DNA from: Nymphaea colorata
Lineage: Eukaryota; Streptophyta; Magnoliopsida; Nymphaeales; Nymphaeaceae
Direction of reading: 5' to 3'
Assembly (NCBI RefSeq): GCF_008831285.2
Contig: NC_045146.1
Location: 16,485,149 to 16,549,148 of the forward strand
DNA: 64,000 nucleotides
Both the position numbers and the translations under genes were made by a program. This document shows positions 23,554 through 35,500 of this stretch, in pieces; the stretch's first letter is position 1, and each line of letters begins with the position of its first letter. The notes under the pieces are model-generated. The model saw only the letters and a program-made list of their open reading frames with translations. It ran no database searches and was not told the DNA's origin.

Positions 23554-25756
23554 GTGTTTGCATGTCGATTTCCTAGTATTTTTTATTTGCCAAAAATTCC
23601 TATTTCTGGTTCCCAATCTTTTATATTTGGTAGAGCATATTTTTACTTAATTTACTTTTACTCGTTTAGTTGTTTCCTTGTTACGTTGTTTTTCTATTTG
23701 AACGTTAAAAAATAAACCGTTTCAGCATATACAAGAAAAACAAAAACATAAAAAATATAAAACGGAACTAAATTTTGCATATACCATATGAATTGCTTTA
23801 ATATCAGCAGTATGAAGAGACACAGAGGAGTCCCATTCTCTTGCACTAAAAAATAAAGTCCTTTAAATATCTGACTTTTAAATCGTCCCAAGAAGGAGGA
23901 GTTAAGTTAGTATATCGAATTCGGTTCCAATATCCGATCAAACCACTTTAAATTAGTGAGGGAGTGTTTGATAAAAGAAACCTTGTGTTCTTGGAACATA
24001 TGTCTATTGACTATATGTTTCAAGAAATAAGGTATAATTATATACTATGGCGTTTGAATATCAAATCTAAAAATGATATCTGCTGTCACACCATGTTTTA
24101 CGAAGCAAGAACAACATGATATTCAAGACCATATACTTGAAGAACAAGTGTACCAGAAACAAAATATTGTTCTTCTTACGATGTGCTCTTTATGATATGA
24201 ACAAAATTTTGAAATCTAAATAAAAAAACAGATGGGTCATGTTTTCGAAGCAACATTCAATCGCATTTGGATATAGATTTGATTTTACATAAATACGTGA
24301 CAACATGTTGTGTATCCATGTTCAATTCGTCATTCCAAACTAAAAATTAACTTCATTTTCATATGCAGGAATAAATTCAGATGCATTCGACATATTTTGG
24401 ATCGGATTCAGTTGAAACTATAAATATCAGTTCATATATAGCCCAATTTAATTAGTAGTTTGACAGCAGAGTCACTTTGTGAGTGTTTTATAAATCTGCC
24501 GTAAAGATTATGATAGATTCATGAAACATGAGAATTATTGTTTTATAAACATGTTCGAATATTTGAAGCAGACCCCAAAGAGACAAGGGAGGAAACAAAA
24601 TCCAGGTATAAGGTGCTCATACCAGTCCCATTCGATAAATACAAACATGCCAATCATGGTACTGTCCGATCATATTTTTTCATACACTATAAAGTTTGTA
24701 GTTTGTACCGCTTAAAACTATTTGAACAGGCAATCTAATTGCAAAAATATCGTCCAACACAATATTTAAATATGGGTACCCTTTAGATACGAGTATCCAA
24801 CTTAAAAAAATGTGGGTACTAGATACAACATGCTATATACTTAAATAAAAACTTCACATGTTAATTAACAACAACTCTAAAAACAAAAATGAAAACTCAG
24901 TTAAAAAAAATAAATCAAATAAAATTAAACAGTTTTGATCTAAAAAGTGTTCAAATACCAAATTTAAATGTGGGTTCAGCGGCCTGGTACGTGAATTTTA
25001 TTGAAGCATCCATGTGACTTAAATTGACAGATAAGAACCCTTGAAGCATCTTGGTACATAAAATATCAACCACTCAAAAGGCATAAAATGGACATGATTT
25101 TTTCAAAAACAAAGTCTTTGGTATATAGGAAAAATAGAACATGAATTCAATGGTATGAGCTTGATATTTATCGAAAGAAAAAAAAAATTCATAAAATTAA
25201 AAGTTAAAACTCGATGGTACTTCAATCCGACCAGCATCGATGTGGCACTATTTTCTAATGGTTTTTGAAAGAAGAACAAATAAGACGCCATTTTGACTAT
25301 TAGTTTAGTTTATTTCCGAAAGGACCGCACCGATCCGTCCGGACCCCACTCTCCCTCTCTCTTCCCTCTCTTTGAAATTCAAAACGCTCCTTTAAAAATA
25401 GTGGGTACAGATCGGCCCTTGGATCCTTCGATCCAACGGTCCGTACTCCCCCAACTTCGTGACCGTTACGCGCAGAACAGCCCCACCCAATAATCCCATT
25501 TTCCTTACACAGAGGAACCGCCACATCGCTTCCCTCTTCTTCCCCCCTTCACTCCCCACTCCCACACCACCACCCATTCCGTAAGCAAACCCTAACACTG
25601 AGAGCGTTGCTGTTAGGCCGATCGATCGATCGATTGCCTTCTCTTTAGTCTTTTTTTTCTCCGATTTCTTTGCGATTTTCTCTTCGAATTTCTTGGGTTC
25701 CTTCCATGATACCGCTGCCGTTTTTCTTCATTTCGAGAGACTAGGGAGCAACGCAG

Positions 25757-28700
25757 ATGCAGGAGATTTTCGGTTCGATTCGAAGGTCTCTCGTCTTCCC
25801 GACCGCGTCGACTGCAGCCGACGACGACGGAGGACTCATGAGAGGAATCAGAAACTGCGTGAGGCGGTCGCGGATCGGATTGCTCCAGAGATCCCCACCA
25901 CAGCTGCCACCGCCGCGGCCTCTTACTGAGGATGCCGCTCCTCCAATCCGGTGGCGCAAGGGAGAGACTATTGGGTGTGGAGCGTATGGGCGTGTCTACA
26001 TGGGGATGAACCTTGATTCCGGGGAGCTTCTGGCCGTCAAGCAGGTTTGTCAGTTGTTTTTTTCTTTTCTTGAAATTGGGTTATTCGTGGCCTAGGATAT
26101 TGTTTGTGTTTGTCTCTTGATTATGTGGTTTTTAATTCGTGTTTCGTAGGTCCTGATCGCGGCCAATAATGTTTCCAAAGAGAAAGCGCAGGTAAGAAAA
26201 ATTATCCATCTTAATTCTCCTTTTTCCTACTATTTCCTGCTGTCGACTTTTTATTGATTGTTGCTTCCGTTTTTTTTCCAATTTAGTTGGTGATCATAAC
26301 CTTCGGATGCCTGGTTTTTCTTTGTGGAAAAATAGTTTCCCTATTGATCTTAAAAAGAATTTACACACTATACTTCTTGTGCAATGTCTTCATTGTCCTT
26401 CTTATCGCCTCATGCTAAGTAAATGACGGTGATTTCATTTTACTTATTATAGGAATTTCTGTAATTGAGCTCATTTCTCGTTATTTTTCTACTACTAGCA
26501 CACTGAAGGTCGCGGACTTTTTCCTCGAATCTTGCAATTCTATAAGATCGAGTTCTAGGATATGGTATTTTTCAGGTCCACGGTTTTTTTATTTCTCTTT
26601 TGAATTTTAGGCTCATATTCGGGAACTGGAGGAAGAAGTTAAGCTTCTGAAGAATCTTTCCCATAAGAACATAGTGGTGAGTGATGCAGTACACGTTGCT
26701 ATTTTTTTAAAATTCTTATTATGTAATCTGATGTTCTTAACCTGTCATTTGCATTGGTGTATCAGCGCTACCTAGGTACTGCTAGGGAGGACGAAGCTTT
26801 AAATATTCTTATGGAATTTGTTCCGGGTGGATCCATCTCATCACTGCTCGGAAAATTTGGCTCCTTTCCAGAACCTGTAAGCAGTTCCCCTTCCCCTGGA
26901 ACCTGGACATTGAAACCAAAACCGCATTAATATTGGTCTCTCTCATTTGTTCCTTTCTTTTTGCACATAACAGGTTATAAGAATGTACACGAAGCAACTC
27001 CTTCAGGGGCTGGAGTATCTCCACAGAAAAGGAGTCATCCATAGGGACATCAAGGTTTTCTAGCTGTTTCAAAATGTTCTTTTGGAGGAACTAGATGTTT
27101 TTCCTATATCTTCAAATTTCTAATTCTTGCGTTGGTTCATTGGTCACCGAATTGAATTTCAGGGGGCCAATATTCTAGTTGATAACAAAGGTTGCATCAA
27201 GCTTGCCGATTTTGGTGCTTCCAAGCAAGTAGTCGAGCTGGTACTTTTATATGTTGTGTTTCATTTTTTCGTTGATGCAAGTGTGCACGCCTGTCTTTTC
27301 CACCTTTCTATCATAACTTTGCATTGTGATTGGAGCACTAGCTGATTGTCACTTTTTGGAACATGACAGGCAACCATATCAGGTGCCAAGTCAATGAAAG
27401 GTACTCCATACTGGATGGCTCCGGAAGTTATTCTTCAGACTGGGCATGGCTTGTAAGATCATCACTGCGCCTTTATAATGCTCTATAATGTGTTATTTTG
27501 TGCTTTTCTGAAAACTGTCTGTTGCATGATTTGGGTTCAGATTCACTATTACAGTTATTCCTACATACATAAAGAATGTCACGTGTTGGATATTAAATTG
27601 TCTGGGAGCAGCACAATCTTCTGGATGTTGTGCTGTTTAAGTCACTTTAAAGCTTCAGATATGTTCATGTTCAATCCATTCAAATCTAGTACAATATTTT
27701 TCTTCAGTGGAACTTGGAGGTCTCCTTTCTGTTGGCCTGTCTCTGAGTCTGAGTATATGTGCTTACATTTGTTTATGTATGTTTGAGTTATTGTGTTGAT
27801 TGCCCCGGTCCTTGCATTTGTGATAATGTAATTCATCTTCTTATCCATGCGCAGATGACTTTAATTCTGAGTGTGGTTCCTACTTGTACTCTTCACTGAT
27901 CTCTCCCATCTCCTAAGGAACTTTGTTGCCAAGGGAAAAACTGTTACCTATCTACTTGTTGAACTAGTTGATTGTTGCAATAAAATGGACAAGTTTATGT
28001 TTTGTTTATGAATGGGAAGTATGAAAATTGAATTCAGGATCCTTTTGCAAAATCCTGTGAAGCAGTACATTAATTTGCTAATGCCAAGTGCAAAAAGAAT
28101 ATGGCCGGGAGTTTATTATGTACTCAAGTTATAAGTGAAATGTGTCAAATATTTATCACATAATAGAATATTTTTAATGAAACTTTATGAGCTTAGAAAA
28201 GGTTGTTCCTTCCTTCCACTAGCTTGAACTTTTACATTGCTCAATGCTGATGCTTGAATGGGTGGAATCATACTTCCAGTTTATATATTAATAGAAACTA
28301 ATTTTGTAGCTCTGCTGATATATGGAGTGTTGGATGTACTGTCATTGAGATGGCAACAGGGAAGCCTCCATGGAGTGAAAAGTATCAAGAGGCATGTGTT
28401 TGAATATTGTTAAGTCGTATGTTTGTTCTTATAATACGGAAAACAACAGTATGGACTTGTCATTGCATATTGCTAATTTGTCTTTACTATCTTCTTTCAG
28501 GTGGCTGCATTGTTTCACATTGGGACAACTAAGTCGCATCCACCCATCCCTGAGCACCTTTCTCTAGAGGCACAGGATTTTCTGCTTAAATGTTTGCAAA
28601 AGTATGCAGATCCTTTGCCTCATACCTCAGACATAATTATATTTTGCTTTTACTATCTAATTTGGGCTACGCTTCTCCATAGTATTCCTCTTAATTCAAT

Positions 28701-31700
28701 ACTTTGAAATTTTCTCAACATGGACACACTTTTTCCACCTCTTTTGATATTAGAATTTCTCAATCATGTATAATGACTGTCTTTTCTTTTATAAGACCAA
28801 TTTGACAATTGTTTTCTTGCCACAATTTTGTTTCTGGTATGACTCTTTTGGTGCTATTAGTCTGGTTTCATGTTTTCTTGCATACCTAAGCAGCAGCCAG
28901 TGACAAGAAATTTTTGGACTATGTTACACGAAATCACTTTACATAGAGAGTATGGTTAAGCATATAAGCGAAAAAAGTCCCTGAGAACTGTAGCAAATTG
29001 ATGTAGTGTTTTGCCATAGCTGTTCAGAGATATGGCTTTACCAGGTTCAAGACTAATTCATTACTCTGTGACTAAATGACATAATGGCAGGGAACCAAAC
29101 TTGAGGCCTTCTGCTTCTGATTTATTACAGGTGAACTCTTTGATCCATTAACACATTTCATCATATTAGTTTGCTGTTTGAGTTTGGGCTTATTGTTCTC
29201 TTGCCCTTGCAGCACCCATTTGTTGTAGGTGAATGTCAAGATGTTCATCCTTTTGCTCGTTCATCTGTTATGGTAAGTGAACCTCTTATTCGTGGAACAG
29301 AAAATTATCATGAATTGGCTTTTGACACGATGGAATGTTATTTTTTTTAGGAACAATCCATGAACTTCTTGCGGCAGTCAAGTTCATTTTTGAAAAACTC
29401 GTAAGTTATTTGTATGAAATATCTTCTATGTTCTGAGTAGTTGTGTGCTCTTCAAGATCAATTAATAAAAATTTGCCTATGGTAGATTCAACCTGATGAA
29501 CAGGTCGAGCATTAGTAGCATCCAAGATGTCCCAAATCTCGGCAGTGTTAGGTGCTCCACTGTATATCCGGAGAGAAAATCTCGAACAAGTTCCATTTGG
29601 CAGACAAGAACAAGTGATGATTTGTGCCGATTAGGTGATGAAGACGAAGATGTGTCAGTAAGGCTTGATCCTGTTCCAGCAGATCATCTTACAAGGGTAA
29701 CATGCACTCAAATTTTTGGGAAGCAACTATTCATTATCATTATGTGCCTGGGAAGTTTACTTTTTTCTGGTTTTGAATCCAGAGCTTCAATCCCATGTCA
29801 GAGCCATTGGATGATTGGCGGGATGATGTCAGCAAGTCTACGAAAGGAACTTCTAGTAGACCTGGAGTGGCTGCTGATGTTGAGAATGAAGTAGATAATT
29901 TCAGCTTTCCTTGTGGTCAGCTAGCATATGAGGATGACGAAGAAGTCACAGAATCTAAAATAAGAGCTTTCCTAGATGAGAAGGTGCATACATCTCATTT
30001 TCCATAAGGCCTCTGAATTCCAGGAGGCTATTCTGCATCTAGTACTAACTAAACTAGCTGCAGTAAGAATCCTTACATGGCAATATCTGCTATGTGGTGG
30101 TCAGCATATTCAAACTTAGCTTTTTGGCAGCTCTTTAATAAATTGATAGATTTGAGAAATCACAAGTTCTCTCTACCAGTGTCTCATATTATGTCATATG
30201 AGCATATATGAGTTATTTCTTAAAAAATTGGGTATATATATGCAAAAGAAGTTTTATGCACGTATACAAGACTATATATGTGATTGACTATAGTGTAAAG
30301 TATGGGTGGCATCAAATGTTCATGGCCATACCTGAGGTGCACCTGCACACAAGTCAACTCAGGTAGGGTGGCCTATATGCTGGCATAGCCCTCATTTAGG
30401 TTGAACTTTTTATGCAAAGAATTCATTCAAGAAGTCTTAAAAATATTGAAATGGGAAAAGTTAGATTGGATAGCATATTATCTGCTTAAGTAGTAAAACA
30501 GTAAATCATATTTGCGGAAAAGGAACTTTTGATTGCATGACTTGCTAACAATGTTTACTCATCAATATTCTATGGTTGGCCTTTTTCTTATATATTATTG
30601 AGAGGCTTCTTACATTAAAAACAACAAAATTAGTGTACTCTTAATTGGGAGATAAAAAAGTCTAATTAAAAAGTAGTATTTGGTATGAATCTCAAAGAGT
30701 GAACTAAATGTTTGAAATTAACATGAGAGTCAAGGATGAAAAAAAAAATCCAACGTCTGAAAACTTAACTTTGTCATCTTTCTGATTTTCCTTCCTGTCC
30801 TTCTTGTTGTTTTACGCTCTTCCTATTGTGAACTTTTATCCTAAGAAGCAGACCTTGTGAAGAAACTGGCAATTAAAAGAATGACAAGCCGGTTTACTTT
30901 CTCTTCCAATCAAATATACTGGTCTATATCAAGTAAAGTCACGTTTGGTTCAATATCTTATTATCTAATGAAATGTCATGGCTATAATATTTTTAAATAA
31001 CCAAGAGTTAGAGAGCCTACTCCTGACAAACTTCATAAATACAAGTTTTCCTCATCATTGCAAACTCATTTTTTGTTTGATTATGTGATGGCATATGTTA
31101 TGCAGGCCTTGGAACTGAAGAAATTGCAGACACCTTTGTATGAACAATTCTATAATACCATGAATACTGTTTCTCCAGCAACTGATGGAGCTGGAAATGA
31201 AATAAGTGCAAGCACTTGGAGTTTGCCTCCCAAGAGCAGATCGCCCAGCAAGGTGATGAGAAGGGAATCGGTGGTAAGAGGAGACAGTCCAAGGGGTGCT
31301 ACAAGCCCTGCAAGCTGCAGTCGTCGCATTTCAACCAGTGGAAACTGTCATAGCAGCACTCCTTTATGGGAGGTTCCTCCCTCAAGGCTGAACGAGGGAA
31401 TATCTATAACTCAAGCTGGGCAGCAGGGACCAGCCATTCCTAGGTTGGTAGATAATTATAAGTTACTTGAATGTTACTTCTTATGGTGCCTGCCCACCTA
31501 AATTTGGATTGTTGTTGGTATTAGCTGTTCCGAGCAGCAGAGGTTGTGGAAGGAGGAGTTGGACAGGGAGCTAGAGAGAGAACGAGGTATTGGCATTGAA
31601 ATTTTATCAGTTTATGTTTCAGTTTCTATTTTCGACAAAGGTATGGATAATAGTATTATTTTCTATGTTGGTGCATAATATTGTAATTAACTACTCTTAT

Positions 31701-32555
31701 TATCTCACCTTTTTCTATAACTTTCTATCCATTTGGAGCCCCCAAGATGCATCCCACCAAGAATTTCCAAGTACCCAAAGCTCCTTCAGAAAAATACTGA
31801 TGGGATTAATATGTAAGCTGAGGCTGATATGATATCACAAACTTTTGAAACATCAGTAGCATGCTTAACTGTTGAATTCTGATGATGAACTGAGCTTCTT
31901 ACTTTAAAATTTATGGGAAACAAAGGTGCATACCTAAAGCTGCCATTAGTTACAAATTATGGCTTTCCTAATGGCGTTAGAGAAAAATACTGATGGGATT
32001 AATATGTAAGCTGAGGCTGATATGATATCACAAACTTCTAAAACATCAGTAACATACTTAACTGTTGAATTCTGATGATGAACTGAGCTTCTTATTTTGA
32101 AATGTGAACAAAGGTGCATGCCTAAAGCTGCCATTAGTTAATTACAAAGTATGGCTTTCCTAATGGCATTAGAGAAAACTCTCAGAAATATAAACATGCT
32201 CATCTGCCTACTTAGCAACTGCAAATATATAAATGTACATGAGTCTGCCTGAAGGATAATCCCTTTTTAAGTTTTTATGTCAAACACTGTGGACCACAAA
32301 CGCGGTGTGTCCAATCAAGCAAACCTCCTGGTACGTGCTTGACATTGAGGACACATACACTGGTTGACCTGATCTGCTTTCTGTGTATTATACTATGTGG
32401 AGTATCCAAGTAGTTTAATAATATGTTTCATTCTTTTCTGGATGTGCACAGAAAGGAAGAAGCGTTTGGCAGCTAATGGCAGGAAAACATCTTCTCCAAG
32501 GGAGATTATTCTGAACCGTCAAAGAGATCACTCAGGGGCACTTACATCTCCATGA
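25757..32555 (+). CDS. ANP1: MAP kinase kinase kinase, ANP1/NPK1 type
   Basis: ANP/NPK1 kinases head the MAPK cascade that drives cell-plate expansion in cytokinesis (activated by NACK kinesins) and acts in oxidative stress signalling. Seventeen exons: 25757-26044, 26150-26191, 26611-26676, 26766-26876, 26974-27054, 27163-27240, 27370-27452, 28310-28391, 28501-28601, 29091-29130, 29213-29272, 29351-29400, 29486-29696, 29783-29983, 31106-31443, 31525-31586, 32452-32555. They join in frame to 665 residues, the usual family length. The conserved N-terminus is [14 protein letters not shown]. The kinase domain starts near residue 65: glycine loop GCGAYG (73-78), Lys95, HRD 192-194, DFG 212-214, GTPYWMAPE 233-241. 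The C-terminal half is the regulatory, kinesin-binding region with an acidic and a coiled, charged part ([13 protein letters not shown]). The intron after 28391 uses a GC donor (GAG|GCATGT). The rest are GT-AG. Confidence 0.95.
31788..32172 (+). repeat. About 193-bp tandem duplication in the last MAPKKK intron
   Basis: Two adjacent copies (31788-31980 and 31981-about 32172) share long stretches such as CTGATGGGATTAATATGTAA and differ by scattered substitutions and small indels. It lies wholly within the intron between 31586 and 32452. Confidence 0.85.
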
Positions 32556-35500
32556 AAAATAACGAGGGGGCTTGACCTCTTCTTCCTACTTCCTATAACA
32601 ACAGGCTCAGACATTATTGTGGAGTGATGAACGTGGGAGCTGTTCTCACCGGTAGTTTTGGCAAACGGTGGCACAGCATCTTATGCCTTGTGTTTGCTTC
32701 TTCATCCGCCAAATAGCAAAAGTTATGTGCATCAATCTCCTGAAATTTTAAAATCTATTGTGTGGGCAGAGCCCTTAATGTCAGATAGCAAGCACTGCAG
32801 TGCTCAAAGGTTTTCTGCACAATTATCTCTTGTAATATCTTCAAACATCTTATATGTCTAAAAGGTTTGAGAGTTTTTCTTTATTTTGAGAAAGTTTCCA
32901 TAGTTCTTGAGGAAGAAGGAACCGGTTCCATGACTAAGACCGCCTGGTTGAAAGCTGTGTGTTCTGTCTTCTGCTGCCTTTATAGCTAATGTTTTTTCCA
33001 AGAGCTACTCAGATTTCTTGTAGAACGTGGATCGGCTGCTGTGCTGAAAATGAAAAAAAAAAAAACATACTGAAATCTCCAACTTCCATTTGCCATTGGG
33101 GGTCATGAAGGTGGCACCGCTCACAAGAGATGGTGGTCATCACTAGCAATGGATGATGGTGATTCTAACCAATTACAAGCTGCTAGTTGCCCCAACGCCA
33201 CCAAGTCCCACGCATAATGCACAAAGGGACAGGGGCGAGACAAATACTTCGCTTGTGGTTTTTGCTGAGTGAAGTAATTCACGGCCACGTGTTCCCCTCC
33301 AGTAGTGGATATCTTCTCGTGATATTTTGAGACAAGTACTTCAATTTGTCTTTTTTTGGTTTATCAACAGCGGGATAAACACCTTGTTGCCTTTTTGCTG
33401 CAAAACCCCTTGGTGTTATACTAATGAACGTTCAATTACTGCATTTTTGGTCGCTTGTTTTAGACCTCTATAAATCCCGAGTGCTTCTAAAGCATGATTT
33501 TCATGGATAATTCTAGTGGGACGTGAGCTATCAAGGACTTTACTCCGGAGGAACCATTTCCTCTCAAGGCCAGACAGGTAAAGCATCAGTAAATAGGTAA
33601 AGTTATGCACATGGCAGGCGATCCTTCCCCATCACACCAACTCCTTTGTGGAAAAAGAGAGAGAGAGAGTCATTGTTCTTCCCCCCTTAGCTGATACCAT
33701 CTTCATCTTCTTTCACTTTTAGGATATCATCTTCATCTTCTTTCACTTTGAGGAGGAAATTCAGCGGGTGGCCCCTGGTTGGTTTGGAATCTGCAACTAT
33801 GGTGACAACCCACGGAAAAAATCCAGTGATGACGTTTATATGATACTTGTATACCAAACCGGCCATATTCTGAAAACTTTTGTCTACTTCTATGCTGTTA
33901 TGAATCTCTTGGGTATCTAATCAGGTTGCTTATCAAAACTCCTTCTTGACCAACATGTGAACCATTTCTTTTGCTTGCAATACTCTATTTAAACATCACC
34001 ATGTACACGCTACCTGCTACAAGAATCCAGGGTATGGATGCCAACCATGGCATACCAATCAGCTTAATCCATACAAGAATATCTAATATGTCTAAGCGGA
34101 TACATTTTTTTCTTTGCAAACGAAGTCAAGAACTAAATCATATTATGAGGACCAAGATTGTAGGCGTGACAAGGTAAGCAACGTCGCTGAGTCATTCACT
34201 CATTCAAAGATTTCTCTATCTCATATATAAAAAAAAAAAGTTAATGTCGACAAAACATCAAAAGTATCGTTTTAGTGATCCACATTCACATTGAAACAAG
34301 ACAAAATGTTAAGGCCTGCCCAAATGACACGGAATTTTTTTCCAATTTTTAAAGCTTCGTTAAAGACGTAAATACTAAATAAAAATAATTACTTTTAAAA
34401 ATTTGAAGTAATTTATGACGTCAGCTCGGAAGAAAGGTGGTGGAGGATCCCGAGCAGCACCCAAGGAAATAGGGCATTCAAGCCCAAAGATTCCAACCGT
34501 TTGCCCCTCTTGGAAGGTAGCCGAACGGCTGGGCCCACCTTGGGTATCGATTCACGTAACCGCTAGCGGTGCCACAAAACAGATGGTATCTGTTGAATCT
34601 TATCGCCTTCTGCGGTTTCGGTGACCCCAGAATCCTCCACCGGTTTCGTCGCCTTGGGCTGTGGAACCTGACGTGGGCCGACTGCGACCACCGCCAATCC
34701 CATTATCTCTTCGCCCTCTCCAAGCCGTTCCTTTTCCCCACTTTAACTATTATATATTATATATATATATATAATCAGGTATATATACATATATGAAGCA
34801 AATATAATTTATGCATTATATATATAATAAATATCCTAAAAGGGTAGAATTAACCATACCTTTATATACAAATATACATCGTTTGATTTTAAGAAGATTA
34901 TATGGTGCAAATTAAATTAAACAAATAAAAACCAAGCTATATTTGCAAAAAACAGAAACCCCCTTGAACATTTTTTACCTTCTTTTGCTGCACACTTCTG
35001 TTTCTAAAAAAATAGAAATTGATTTGTATTCTTTTTTCAACTTAATTTCTACCATCTGATCTATAAAGTCAGCAACATGATTCCCATCTAATAGAGTGTA
35101 TTCTTTAACTTAGATAGAGATTTTGAGCATGAAAGTTTGTTCTTTGTTGAAGTTTTCAATGATATAGCGAACAAACCAAAGTTTGGTTTTAGACAGCTTG
35201 GGTTGTAGAGATGACAACTAAATTGCACAAAAGATTTGGAAAATTTATCGGTTAAAAATTTCCGTTCTTCGCATCGGATAGCGTGACGAGAGTAGGCCGA
35301 TGACGACGGAAATGGCATTCGATTATTACTCCAAGACGAAAGAAGTGGCAAACATGACCCCAAGAGGGCAGAGTTAGCTTCTGATCTTAATTCCAAAGAG
35401 GAGTTGCTGTCGAAATCTATCCCAATCAGCCGTGAATATTTATTCACTTCAAAGTTTTGTATGCGTCCTATTTAATAAGTCTTCGGTTCTTTTTCAATTG

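Larger units (their letters stand above)
22816..25756. other. Spacer between the divergent MPDU1 and MAPKKK genes
   Basis: It contains both promoters and the two small repeats listed separately. The 400 bp before 25757 are richer in GC and pyrimidines, with a GATC run at 25620-25634, as expected of the MAPKKK 5' UTR and promoter. No other gene is seen between 23560 and 25300. Confidence 0.6.

Noticed and set aside
23960-24310. Block starting GGGAGTGTTTGATAAAAG that looked like another MITE left end
   Set aside because: No matching inverted right end or flanking duplication could be found.
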